Positions 41,762-49,471 of a DNA stretch of 64,000 nt are shown piece after piece (within the stretch, counting starts at the first letter, position 1; each line of letters opens with the position of its first letter). The position numbers and the translations under genes were made by a program. The notes beneath the pieces were generated by a model. It had not been told where the DNA came from. It saw only the letters and a list, made by a program, of their open reading frames with translations, and ran no database searches. The stretch comes from Nonomuraea aurantiaca (GTDB lineage Bacteria; Actinomycetota; Actinomycetes; Streptosporangiales; Streptosporangiaceae): the NCBI RefSeq assembly GCF_020215705.1, contig NZ_JAIWNB010000022.1, positions 62,001 to 126,000 on the forward strand, given 5' to 3'.

Positions 41762-41838
41762 CGCGGCTCTCGCCCCCGTCGACCAGCGTCGCGGTCAGGC
41801 GATCACGCGGCTCTCGCCCCCGTCGACCAGCATCGAGA
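41751..41838. repeat. 44-bp tandem duplication of an SDR gene 3' end
   Basis: Copies at 41751-41794 and 41795-41838 share 36 of their first 37 bases. On the minus strand both encode LVDGGESRVIA followed by TGA; only the second belongs to the intact SDR gene. The first is an orphan C-terminus that also contains the stop of the convergent TetR gene. Confidence 0.85.
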
Positions 41839-42556
41839 TCCCGTTCACGAACGAGGCCCGCTCGCTGGCCAGGAACGCCACCACGTCCCCCACCTCCTCG
41901 GGACGCCCGACGCGCCCCACCGGCACGCCGCCTGCCCGCGCGGCCAGGCCCTCGTCGCCGCCCGCCAGCTCACGCAGCCGCTCGGTGTCGATCGGGCCGG
42001 GCAGCACGTTGTTGACCAGGACCCCGTCGCCGCCGACCTCGCGGGCCAGCGTGCGCACGATCCCGGCCACGGCGGAGCGGGTCGCGTTCGACAGGGCCAG
42101 GCCGTCGATCGCCTGGCGCACCGACCCGCTGGTGATCGTGACGATGCGGCCCCAGCCGCGGGCGCGCATCTCCGGCAGCACGGCGTACATCAGGCGTACC
42201 GTGCCGAGCAGGTTGCGCTGCACCGCGACGTCCCAGTCGCCCAGTCCGGCGTCCACGAACCGGCCCGGGGGCGGCCCGCCCGCGTTGGCCACCAGGATGT
42301 CCATGGGGCCGAGCACGTCACGCGTCTCGGCGACCACCCGCACCGCGGCGTCGTGGTCCTCCACGTCCGCGAGCACGGCGTGCACCACGCCGCCGAACTC
42401 CTGCAGCTCGACCACCGCGTCGGCCAGCCGTTCCGGATTGCGCGCGCTGACGCAGACGGCACAGCCCTCTCGCGCCAGGCTCTTGGCCGCCGCGAGGCCG
42501 ATGCCCGCGCTGCCTCCGGTGACCAGTGCGACCTTGCCCTTGATGCCCAGATCCAT
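41795..42556 (-). CDS. Short-chain dehydrogenase/reductase
   Basis: A 253-residue SDR: GGSAGIG cofactor loop, NAGG, catalytic Ser in ITSGSV, but ALSNATRSA where YxxxK is expected. The usual active-site Tyr and Lys appear replaced by Asn and Arg, so activity may differ from classical SDRs. The C-terminus MLVDGGESRVIA is duplicated downstream. The ATG at 42556 lies 7 nt after TATAGT, suggesting a leaderless transcript. The substrate is unknown. Confidence 0.8.
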   Translation of the reverse strand: MDLGIKGKVALVTGGSAGIGLAAAKSLAREGCAVCVSARNPERLADAVVELQEFGGVVHAVLADVEDHDAAVRVVAETRDVLGPMDILVANAGGPPPGRFVDAGLGDWDVAVQRNLLGTVRLMYAVLPEMRARGWGRIVTITSGSVRQAIDGLALSNATRSAVAGIVRTLAREVGGDGVLVNNVLPGPIDTERLRELAGGDEGLAARAGGVPVGRVGRPEEVGDVVAFLASERASFVNGISMLVDGGESRVIA

Positions 42557-42563
42557 GAAGGTG

Positions 42564-42569
42564 ACTATA
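42564..42569 (-). promoter_or_regulatory. -10 element of a leaderless promoter (SDR gene)
   Basis: TATAGT on the minus strand, 7 nt before the ATG at 42556, with no ribosome site between. Confidence 0.45.
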
Positions 42570-42574
42570 GGTCG

Positions 42575-42981
42575 TCAGGTGCTCCGTATCCGTGAGAGCT
42601 TGTCCGGGTTGAGCAGACCGTACAGGCCGTGGATGCGGCCGTCGCGGATCTCGATGGCTGGAAGCGGTCGCGGCCCCCGCCAGGCGCGCCGTGGCGCGGT
42701 GGTGCAGCTGGCGGCGTTGGCGAGCGAGCAGCCGACGATCTCGGCAATCTGCTCGTACGGCAGCTCGAACGCCTCCCGCAGCACGAACACGGCCCGCTCG
42801 GGCGGCGTCAGGCGCTCCATCAGGTCACCAGGAACGCGCGGGGCTCCCTGATCTCGGCGTGCTCCGTGGCCTGCCAGCGCAGCCACGCCTCCTGCACCAC
42901 GTCTTCGGCGTCCCACATGCTGCCGAGCAGGCGGTAGGCCAGCCCGAGCAGCAGCGGGCGGTATTCCTCGAAGTCCACCAC
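42575..42981 (-). pseudogene. Degenerate ECF41-type sigma factor
   Basis: Three pieces of one gene are recognisable. From 42981 to 42820, VVDFEEYRPLLLGLAYRLLG and AEDVVQEAWLRW are sigma region 2, ending in a premature stop. From 42820, MERLTPPERAVFVLREAFEL and YEQIAEIVGC are region 4, then a frameshift (RQLHHRATARLAG continues in the next frame). Finally EIRDGRIHGLYGLLNPDKL is the end of the SnoaL-like C-terminal domain typical of ECF41/SigJ factors. The linker between regions 2 and 4 and most of the SnoaL domain are deleted. It cannot make a working sigma factor. Confidence 0.8.
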
Positions 42982-43063
42982 GGCATCATGCCGCGACAGC
43001 GAGGAGGGGCGGTCGCCAAGGCCGCGGCTAGAAATGCCGGGTCAAGCATGATGAGGTTGGGAC

Positions 43064-43741
43064 GTGGCGAGAAATCTGATTCTTTCGGGAGGCCTGTTCC
43101 ATGACTTCGAGGCCACGTCGGCGGTGCTCGCCGAGGTGCTCGCCGGGGTGGGGATCGAATCCGAGATCACCGAGGACATCGCGGGCGCGCTGAGCGAGCC
43201 GTCGGAGGTTCAGCTCATCACCGTCAACGCGCTGCGCTGGCAGATGGGCCTCGACCGCTTCGCCGACCTGCGTGACGAGTGGCGCTTCGAACTGCCCGCC
43301 GAGGCCCGCACCACCCTGCTCGACCACCTGGACCGGGGCGGCGGGCTGCTGTGCATGCACACGGCGTCCATCTGCTTCGACGACTGGCAGGGCTGGCCAC
43401 GCGTGCTGGGCGGCTGCTGGACCTGGCCCAAGTCCCACCACCTGCCGCTGGGCTGGACCGGGGTACGCGTGCACGGCGGCCACCCGATCGTCGAGGGGCT
43501 GCGCGACTTCGACCTGGTGGACGAGGTCTACAGCGACCTCGACGTGCTGCCGGACGTGCGGCCGCTCGCCTCGTCGGCCAGTGGTCAGCCGCTGGTGTGG
43601 GCGCGGCCGGTGCGGCGGGGGCGGGTCGTGTACGACGCGCTGGGGCACGACGTCAGGTCCTACGAGAACGAGATCCACCGCACGCTGCTGCAACGGGCCG
43701 CCCTGTGGCTGCTGAAACGCCCGGTGGCCGTGACCGACTGA
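43064..43741 (+). CDS. ThuA-like (class I glutamine amidotransferase-fold) protein
   Basis: A 225-residue protein of the trehalose-utilisation ThuA family: ILSGGLFHDFEAT at the N-terminus, GGGLLCMHTASI at the nucleophile-elbow position, and a late ALGHDVRSY. ThuA members act on sugars in disaccharide 3-keto pathways, but the biochemical role is poorly known. The GTG at 43064 has GAGG about 8 nt before it. It is transcribed alone between a sigma relic and a convergent hydrolase. Confidence 0.78.
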   Translation: MARNLILSGGLFHDFEATSAVLAEVLAGVGIESEITEDIAGALSEPSEVQLITVNALRWQMGLDRFADLRDEWRFELPAEARTTLLDHLDRGGGLLCMHTASICFDDWQGWPRVLGGCWTWPKSHHLPLGWTGVRVHGGHPIVEGLRDFDLVDEVYSDLDVLPDVRPLASSASGQPLVWARPVRRGRVVYDALGHDVRSYENEIHRTLLQRAALWLLKRPVAVTD

Positions 43742-43745
43742 GCCC

Positions 43746-44609
43746 TTACGCGCCGGCCACGAAGCAGCGGATGGCCTTGGCCAGTTCGTCCGGGACGTCC
43801 TCGGCCAGGTGGTGGCCGCTGTCCAGGGCGTGGCCGCGCACGTCGGACGCCCACGCGCGCCAGACCGCCAGCGGATCGCCGTACAGATCCTCCATGTCAT
43901 CCCTTGTCGCCCAGAGGAAGAGCACCGGGCAGGCGACGCGCCGCCCGGCGGCCCGGTCCGCGTCGTCGGCCGCCCGATCGACACCGAGGCCCGCCCGGTA
44001 GTCCTCGCACATCGCGTGTACGGTCTCGGGGTCGTGGATCGCCCGGTGGAAGTCCTCGTACGCCTCGGCGCCCATCTGCTCCGGCCCCGCGCCGTACCAG
44101 GCGTCAGGGTCGGCGTTGATCACGCGTTCCGCCGGTTTGGCGGTCTGGCCCAGGAAGAACCAGTGCCACCACCGGGCCGCGAAGCCGGCGTCGCAACGGG
44201 CGAGGGCCTCCCCGATGGGCACACTGTCCAGCACGACGAGATGCGTGACCGCGTCGGCGTGGTCGAACGCCAGCCGCTGGGCCACATACGCCCCGCGGTC
44301 GTGACCGACGACGGCGAACCGATCGTGGCCGAGCGCACGCATCAGCGCGACCATGTCCCCGGCCATCGCGCGCTTGGAGTACGGCGCGTGATCGGCGGTC
44401 GTCGGCGGCTTGGACGAGCGCCCGTAGCCCCTGAGGTCGGGGCAGACCACGGTGTGGTCGGGGGCGAGCAGCGGGGCCACCCGGTGCCAGGTGGCGTGCG
44501 TGCGCGGGTGGCCGTGCAGCAGCAGGACGGGCGGCCCGGAGCCGCCGTGGCGGACGAACAGCTCGGCCTGGCCCACGTCGATCCGGTCGGTCACGAAGTC
44601 GTCGAACAT
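43746..44609 (-). CDS. Alpha/beta hydrolase of the fluoroacetate dehalogenase/epoxide hydrolase type
   Basis: A 287-residue hydrolase with HGHPRTHATW (oxyanion region), DLRGYGRSSKP, the nucleophile elbow GHDRGAYVAQRLAFDH with Asp as nucleophile, and a late SGHHLAED with the catalytic His. The pattern fits haloacetate dehalogenases, which have an Arg after the Asp nucleophile. The ATG at 44609 is preferred because the longer frame to 44648 overlaps the MerR gene. It is downstream of the MerR gene by 10 bp and probably under its control. Confidence 0.83.
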   Translation of the reverse strand: MFDDFVTDRIDVGQAELFVRHGGSGPPVLLLHGHPRTHATWHRVAPLLAPDHTVVCPDLRGYGRSSKPPTTADHAPYSKRAMAGDMVALMRALGHDRFAVVGHDRGAYVAQRLAFDHADAVTHLVVLDSVPIGEALARCDAGFAARWWHWFFLGQTAKPAERVINADPDAWYGAGPEQMGAEAYEDFHRAIHDPETVHAMCEDYRAGLGVDRAADDADRAAGRRVACPVLFLWATRDDMEDLYGDPLAVWRAWASDVRGHALDSGHHLAEDVPDELAKAIRCFVAGA

Positions 44610-44619
44610 CCGCCCGCGC

Positions 44620-45294
44620 CTACCCCGGCTGACCGCTTCCATCCACATTCTCCGGAACGCTCGGATTTTCGGGAACGCCGCCGACCCGGCGCGCCGACTC
44701 CGACTCGTGGGCCAGGCGGCGCAGGGCGTCGAAGGCCCTCCCGTACAGGACCGTGCCCAGCACCAGCGCCTCGACGGCGGCCTCGCGCGGCCCGTCGAAC
44801 GGCACCGTGTCCATCTCCACCTCGGTCACGAGTCGCTGAGCCGTCTGGGCATAGACCGTCAGGTCGCTCGACAGGCCCAGCTGGCCCAACCTGATGACGG
44901 TCTGGGTCAGCTCGTCCCGCGCGGGGGCGGTGGCGGCGACGTCCCAGCCCAGCTCCTCGATGAGCAGGTCGACCTGGCCGCGGGCCGCGTCCCACTCCTC
45001 ACCGGGCTCCGGCTCGATGGTGGGGCCCAGGGCGTACTGGGCGGTGCCGAGCATGTGGTGCACCGAGAGCGACTCGTCCTCCACCGCCTCGATGACCTGC
45101 TTGATGGCGGCGACGGGCAGCCGGCCCACTTCGAGCAGCGCCCTGATCAGGCGGAGTCTGCGCAGGTGGGAGTCGTCGTACTCGGCTCTGGTGGCCGCGA
45201 GTTGCCGGCCCTGGTGCAGCAGGCCCTCGCGGAGGTAGTACTTGATCGTCGCGATCGCCACACCGGACTCGACACTCAGCTCCGAAACGCGCAT
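44620..45294 (-). CDS. MerR-family regulator
   Basis: A 224-residue protein with an N-terminal MerR winged helix (VSELSVESGVAIATIKYYLR, residues 3-22) and a long helical C-terminal effector region without clustered cysteines, so not a metal sensor. The ATG at 45294 is exactly 6 nt after TATTAT, suggesting a leaderless mRNA. A 10-bp palindrome lies at the promoter. It precedes the dehalogenase-type gene and probably regulates it. Confidence 0.83.
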   Translation of the reverse strand: MRVSELSVESGVAIATIKYYLREGLLHQGRQLAATRAEYDDSHLRRLRLIRALLEVGRLPVAAIKQVIEAVEDESLSVHHMLGTAQYALGPTIEPEPGEEWDAARGQVDLLIEELGWDVAATAPARDELTQTVIRLGQLGLSSDLTVYAQTAQRLVTEVEMDTVPFDGPREAAVEALVLGTVLYGRAFDALRRLAHESESARRVGGVPENPSVPENVDGSGQPG

Positions 45295-45300
45295 CGCTAG

Positions 45301-45313
45301 ATAATAGCGCTAT
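45301..45313 (-). promoter_or_regulatory. merR leaderless promoter and palindrome
   Basis: The minus-strand -10 TATTAT (45301-45306) lies 6 nt before the ATG. The perfect palindrome ATAGCGCTAT (45304-45313) overlaps it and is a candidate operator. The neighbouring LysR gene ends at 45310, so the promoter lies within its 3' end. Confidence 0.5.
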
Positions 45314-46158
45314 CCAGAGCGTGCGAGATGCCGGGCCGCGTGTACGAGGTCGTCCACGTCGGCCTGCCGGTTCCAGAGGAACACCACCTCAAGGGGCGGA
45401 ATCTCCTCGGCGACGGGGATGAAGGTGAGGCGTTCCGGCACCGGAAGGCCGCCGCGCACGCAGAGCGTGTAGCCGGCGCCCGACTCGACCATGGCGACGG
45501 CCGCGTCATGGGTGGGCGCCCCGGGGCCGAGCCGAGGATGCAGGCCGAGCCGGACGAACCCTTCGAGGAACCGGCGCGCACCCGCCACCGCGTCGGATTC
45601 CGGCATGACGAGCGGCTCCGTCGCCAGATCGGCGAGCCGCAGCCGCTCGACCGAGGCCAGCCGGTGATCGCGGGGGAGCAGGGCGAGCACCTGAGCCCGC
45701 TGGACGAGCATCCGGGCCACGCCCCTGGGCAGCGAGCCGGGGGAGTACCCGAGCCCGGCCTGGAGGGTTCCGTCCATGATGGAGATGATCTGCTCGGCCG
45801 TGCACATCGGCGCGACCCGCAGCCGCGACTCCTGAACCTGCGACAGGAGCCGGGCCACCACATCCCCCAGCCCGTCGGCGACCCCCAGGCGTACCGTCTG
45901 CCCCTTGCCCCGAGCGGCGGCCACGGCCCGTTCGAAGGCGTCGACGGCCACCGTGGCCTGGGCCAGGAACACCTCACCCGCCTCGGTGAGCCGCACCCCG
46001 CTGGACGAGCGGGTGAACAGCTCGACGCCGATCTCCTTCTCCAGCGCCCTGAGCTGCTCGGAAAGGGTGGGCTGGGCGATGTGGAGCACGGTGGCCGCAC
46101 GGCGCAGGCTGCCCGCACGGGCGATGGTGATCGCGTAGCGTACGTGGCGTAGATCCAT
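45310..46158 (-). CDS. LysR-family regulator
   Basis: A 282-residue LysR protein: N-terminal winged helix (AITIARAGSLRRAATVLHIA, residues 9-28, then PTLSEQLRALEKEIG) and an effector-binding domain. The ATG at 46158 follows AGGTGA. Upstream is a 282-bp region shared with the divergent Ltp-like gene, so that gene is a possible target. No clear T-N11-A site next to the start was picked out. Confidence 0.84.
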   Translation of the reverse strand: MDLRHVRYAITIARAGSLRRAATVLHIAQPTLSEQLRALEKEIGVELFTRSSSGVRLTEAGEVFLAQATVAVDAFERAVAAARGKGQTVRLGVADGLGDVVARLLSQVQESRLRVAPMCTAEQIISIMDGTLQAGLGYSPGSLPRGVARMLVQRAQVLALLPRDHRLASVERLRLADLATEPLVMPESDAVAGARRFLEGFVRLGLHPRLGPGAPTHDAAVAMVESGAGYTLCVRGGLPVPERLTFIPVAEEIPPLEVVFLWNRQADVDDLVHAARHLARSG

Positions 46159-46236
46159 CGCTCACCTCGAGGTGATGGGGATGGGCTATCGTCGCACCTC
46201 CGTATTACAGAACGGACTAGCTGCTGTGAAGGGGTT

Positions 46237-46256
46237 CAGTCACCACGGGGTGACTG
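46237..46256. promoter_or_regulatory. Perfect 8-bp-arm inverted repeat between lysR and the Ltp-like gene
   Basis: CAGTCACC (46237-46244), ACGG, GGTGACTG (46249-46256). It sits about 80 bp from the LysR start, where a LysR activator site would be expected. It could also be a hairpin in a transcript. Confidence 0.45.
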
Positions 46257-46309
46257 TTTCCGCGGCCGGTTGGTCAGTGTCTCGCGCGGTCGTCGGCGGG
46301 GAGACGCCG

Positions 46310-46323
46310 AGCAAGCGCTTGTG
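46310..46323. promoter_or_regulatory. KstR2-like box before the Ltp-like gene
   Basis: AGCAAGCGCTTGTG fits the KstR2 consensus AnCAAGnnCTTGnT at all fixed positions except the last. The core CAAGCGCTTG is a perfect 10-bp palindrome. It is about 118 bp upstream of the ATG at 46441. Confidence 0.6.
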
Positions 46324-46440
46324 TGGAAACCGCCGCCGCGTTAGCGTGACGGGCGAGCACCACATGCGTCACCCGCCGGGGTGGATCGCGCCCCGCCCCG
46401 GCGAGTGACCCGATGCCCGTCAGCCGGGCAGGAGGTGGGC

Positions 46441-47511
46441 ATGCAGCCCTTCGCCGGCCGGGCGGCCGTGGCCGGTGTCGGCATGACCGCGCTGACGCGC
46501 GAGTCCGGCCGCACCGAGCTCGACCTGGCGGTCGAGGCCTGCCGTACGGCGTGCGCCGACGCGGGCATCGCGCCCACAGAGGTGGACGCGGTCCTGAGCT
46601 ACCACATGAACGACTCGGCCCCCGTCACCCAGGTCGCCCGCGCGCTGCGCATCGATCGGCTGGGCTGGCACAACGACATCGCCGGAGGCGGCACCCAGGC
46701 CGCCTCGATCCTGGGCGACGCGGCCATGCTGATACACGCCGGTTTAGCGCGAAATATCCTGATCTATCGGGCGCTTAACGGCCGCTCCGGCAAGCGCATG
46801 AACACCGTCTCCACCGGTCCCCAGGAGCGGTTCACCTACGGCATGGCCGGCCCGATCCCGCTCTTCGCCCTGGCCGCGACCCGCTACCTGCACGACACGG
46901 GCCTCGGCCCCGAACACCTCCACGCCGTCGTCGCCCAGTCCAGGGACAACGCCAAGACCAACCCCCGCGCCCTGCGCCGGGAGCCGCTGTCGTACGAGGA
47001 GTACCTGGCCAGACCGTACGTCTGCACCCCGCTGCGGACCGCCGACTGCTGCCAGGAGACCGACGGCGCGTGCGCGCTGCTGGTCAGCGGCGTGCTCGGC
47101 GGCCCGCGCATCCAGGCGGTGGTACGCGGCGGCGGCCCCGGCTGCTCCTCGATGGACCGCGCGCCGGACGTGAGCGCCGTCTTCTCCGAGTACGTGGCCC
47201 CCATGCTGTGGGAGGCGTCGGGCATGCGGCCGTCGGACGTGGACGCGGCGCTGCCCTACGACGCCTACTCCTGGCTGGTCCCTCGGCAACTGGCGGACTT
47301 CGGCCTGGTCCGCCGCGAGGACCTGGGCCCGTACCTGCTGGAGCGGCGGCACGCCTGGATCAACCCGCACGGCGGCCTGCTGTCGGAGGGCTACGTGCAC
47401 GGCCTGAACAACGTGGCGCAGGCGGTCCGGGAGGTGCGCGGCGGCCGTGAGGTGGCGCTGGCGACGGGCTTCGGCGGCAGCTACGGAAGCGCGGCGCTCC
47501 TGGTGGGGTAG
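46441..47511 (+). CDS. Ltp-type thiolase-fold protein (probable aldolase/lyase)
   Basis: A 356-residue thiolase-superfamily protein of the SCP-x/lipid-transfer (Ltp) group. The thiolase nucleophile Cys region reads AGGGTQAAS, so the Cys is missing. The C-terminal GHP motif reads GGLLSEGYVHG, with Tyr where thiolases have His. Both changes resemble the steroid side-chain aldolase Ltp2, which uses tyrosines for retro-aldol cleavage. The ATG at 46441 follows AGGAGGTG. Ltp2 needs a DUF35 partner; the one at 26.4 kb is a candidate. A KstR2-like box upstream supports a steroid role. Confidence 0.78.
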   Translation: MQPFAGRAAVAGVGMTALTRESGRTELDLAVEACRTACADAGIAPTEVDAVLSYHMNDSAPVTQVARALRIDRLGWHNDIAGGGTQAASILGDAAMLIHAGLARNILIYRALNGRSGKRMNTVSTGPQERFTYGMAGPIPLFALAATRYLHDTGLGPEHLHAVVAQSRDNAKTNPRALRREPLSYEEYLARPYVCTPLRTADCCQETDGACALLVSGVLGGPRIQAVVRGGGPGCSSMDRAPDVSAVFSEYVAPMLWEASGMRPSDVDAALPYDAYSWLVPRQLADFGLVRREDLGPYLLERRHAWINPHGGLLSEGYVHGLNNVAQAVREVRGGREVALATGFGGSYGSAALLVG

Positions 47512-47584
47512 AAGGGTGCGCAGGCCATCAGGACCGGCGGTCGGGTTAGAGGGGTGCCCAGGCCGTCAAGAACCGGCCGTGAAC
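47509..47584. repeat. Imperfect ~38-bp tandem repeat at a convergent junction
   Basis: TAGAAGGGTGCGCAGGCC... (47509-47546) and TAGAGGGGTGCCCAGGCC... (47547-47584) agree at 21 of the first 25 bases. The first begins at the Ltp-like gene's stop codon; the second contains the end of the convergent sugar-kinase gene. Confidence 0.6.
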
Positions 47585-48522
47585 GCCGCGTGCGAGGCCC
47601 GCCGGTCGGCCTCCGGCAGCAGGTCGCGCGCCGCCAGCCAGGCCGCCGCCCCCGCCGCGTCCCGCGCCGTGGCCACGCTCTCACCGGCCAGCAGCTCGCG
47701 TACGGTTTGCCGTACCGGACCCTCGCTCGTCAGCACGCTCCCGGCGAGCACCACCGGCCCGGACCGGTGCACCCGCCGCACCGTGGCGGCCAGGTGCTCG
47801 GCGGCCTGGCGGGCGATGCCGAGCGCGAGCGGGTCGCCCGCTTCGGCGGCCTGGCTGACCAGCGCCGACAGGGCGGCCAGGCGCATGTGGTCGGCCTGCG
47901 CCAGCCGGACGATCCGATCGGCCACCTTGCGCGGCGTGGGGCCGCGCTCGGCCCCGAGAAAGTGCTCGACGACCAGCTCGACCAGCACGCCCTCCGAGGA
48001 GCCGCGGTCCAGCTCGGCGACGACGGCCTTGGCGCCCGCGCGGCCGATCCAGAAGCCCGATCCCGCGTCGCCCAGCAGCCAGCCCAGCCCGTCGGCGATC
48101 ACGTCCAGCTCGTGGCCGGTGATCCGGGCCGCCACCGCCCCCGTCCCCGAGAGCAGCAGCGAGCCGTCCGGCTCGGGTGACCCCGCGACGTACGCGATCA
48201 CCGTGTCGCCCATGAGCCGCGGCGCCGAGGCGATGCCATGCCCCGCCCACACCTTGGCCAGCGCCGGCACCATCTCGTCGACGAACCCCGAGATCCCGGC
48301 CAGCGAGGCGACGACCGACGAGGCGTCCAGCCCGGCCAGCGCCCCGGTGAGCGCGGTCTCGATCGCCGCCACCGCGTTCGCCAGGCCGTGGGCGCTCGGA
48401 TTGCCCGCGCCCGCCTTGGCGTACCCGACGCGGGTGCCGTCGAGAGCGTGCACCGAGACGCGGGTGGAGGTGGCGCCGGCATCCACCCCGAGGGCGAGTC
48501 CGATGGTGAGCGAATTGGTCAC
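47566..48522 (-). CDS. BadF/BadG-type N-acetylglucosamine kinase-like protein
   Basis: A 318-residue ASKHA-fold kinase: phosphate-1 loop GVDAGATSTRV near residue 11, SGTGAVAA, and GLGWLLGDAGSGFWIG, as in eukaryote-type GlcNAc kinases. It should phosphorylate an amino sugar (GlcNAc or a relative) with ATP in the cytoplasm. The GTG at 48522 is the first start before the conserved loop; the ribosome site is weak. It diverges from an RpiR regulator whose operon holds a SIS protein and an NgcEFG-type importer, so it probably handles the imported sugar. Confidence 0.84.
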   Translation of the reverse strand: MTNSLTIGLALGVDAGATSTRVSVHALDGTRVGYAKAGAGNPSAHGLANAVAAIETALTGALAGLDASSVVASLAGISGFVDEMVPALAKVWAGHGIASAPRLMGDTVIAYVAGSPEPDGSLLLSGTGAVAARITGHELDVIADGLGWLLGDAGSGFWIGRAGAKAVVAELDRGSSEGVLVELVVEHFLGAERGPTPRKVADRIVRLAQADHMRLAALSALVSQAAEAGDPLALGIARQAAEHLAATVRRVHRSGPVVLAGSVLTSEGPVRQTVRELLAGESVATARDAAGAAAWLAARDLLPEADRRASHAAFTAGS

Positions 48523-48558
48523 GGTCCGATTGTGGGACTTGACTCCGCGGAGAAGCAA

Positions 48559-48601
48559 GAATAATTTTCGGCGGAAGACCGGGTATCCGGAAGGAATATT
48601 C
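48559..48601. promoter_or_regulatory. Candidate RpiR sites between the kinase and rpiR genes
   Basis: This short, locally AT-rich gap holds GAATAATTTTC (48559-48569) and the palindrome GAATATTC (48594-48601) just before the GTG at 48602. RpiR regulators often bind GAA..TTC dyads. AAGGA at 48591-48595 is the rpiR ribosome site. Confidence 0.4.
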
Positions 48602-49471
48602 GTGACTTCAGGGGCCCTCGGGCGTGTGGAAACAGAACTACCCGGTTTGCCGGAGGCGTTGCGCAGAGTCGGCGAGGTGATCCTCGGTGATCCGGCCGAG
48701 GCGGCCCGGTCGACCATCATCGCGCTGGCCGAGCGCGCGGGCAGCTCGCCCGCGACCGTGACCAGGTTCTGCCGGGCCTTCGGCTTCTCCGGTTACGCCG
48801 AGCTGCGCGTGGCGCTGGCCACCGAGACCGGCCGGGCCGCGCAGGCGGGCTGGGGCGCGGGCGTGGGGCACGAGATCGGGCCCGACGACCCGCTCGACTC
48901 GGCGATCGAGGTGATGGCCGCGGCCGACGCCCGGCTCATCCAGGACACCGCCGCCCAGCTCGACTCGGAGATCGTCGCCCAGGTGGCCGACGCCATCGTC
49001 GCCGCCCGCCGGGTCCTGCTCATCGGCGTCTCCACCAGCGGGAACGTCGCCACCATGTTCGAAGGCCGGCTGCGCCGCATCGGCATCCCGGGCTGGAGCG
49101 CGGGTGACGCGCACGTCGCGCTGTCGGACGCCGCGCTGCTCGGCGCGGGCGACGTCGCGATCGGCATCAGCCACCGGGGCCGGACCCGTGAGGTCATGGA
49201 GGCCCTGGCCGAGGCCGGCAGTCACGACGCCACCACGGTCGCCGTCACCTCGTTCGCCCGCTCGCCGCTCGCCGAGCTGGCCGACCTGGTGCTCACCACC
49301 GCGAGCAGGGAGACCACCTTCCGGCTCGGCGGCCTGGCGGCCGTCCACTCGCAGCTGTTCGTGCTCGACGCCGTCTATGTGGCGGTGGCCCAACGAACGT
49401 ACGAGCGCACCAACGAGGCGTTCGGGCTCACGATCAGCGCCGTGGAGAGCCATCGGGTGGAGAGAGGCTGA
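48602..49471 (+). CDS. RpiR/MurR-family regulator with SIS domain
   Basis: A 289-residue regulator: N-terminal HTH_6 domain (IIALAERAGSSPATVTRFCR) and a C-terminal sugar-isomerase (SIS) domain that binds phosphosugars (LLIGVSTSGNVATMF, AIGISHRGRTREVM). The GTG at 48602 has AAGGA 6 nt upstream. The longer frame from 47447 crosses the kinase gene and is not real. It lies at the head of the amino-sugar uptake operon and should respond to a phosphorylated amino sugar. Confidence 0.86.
   Translation: MTSGALGRVETELPGLPEALRRVGEVILGDPAEAARSTIIALAERAGSSPATVTRFCRAFGFSGYAELRVALATETGRAAQAGWGAGVGHEIGPDDPLDSAIEVMAAADARLIQDTAAQLDSEIVAQVADAIVAARRVLLIGVSTSGNVATMFEGRLRRIGIPGWSAGDAHVALSDAALLGAGDVAIGISHRGRTREVMEALAEAGSHDATTVAVTSFARSPLAELADLVLTTASRETTFRLGGLAAVHSQLFVLDAVYVAVAQRTYERTNEAFGLTISAVESHRVERG

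Noticed and set aside
46172..46408. Small 78-codon frame upstream of the Ltp-like gene
   Set aside because: No ribosome site, no homology recalled, and it overlaps the inverted repeat and KstR2-like box; best read as regulatory DNA.
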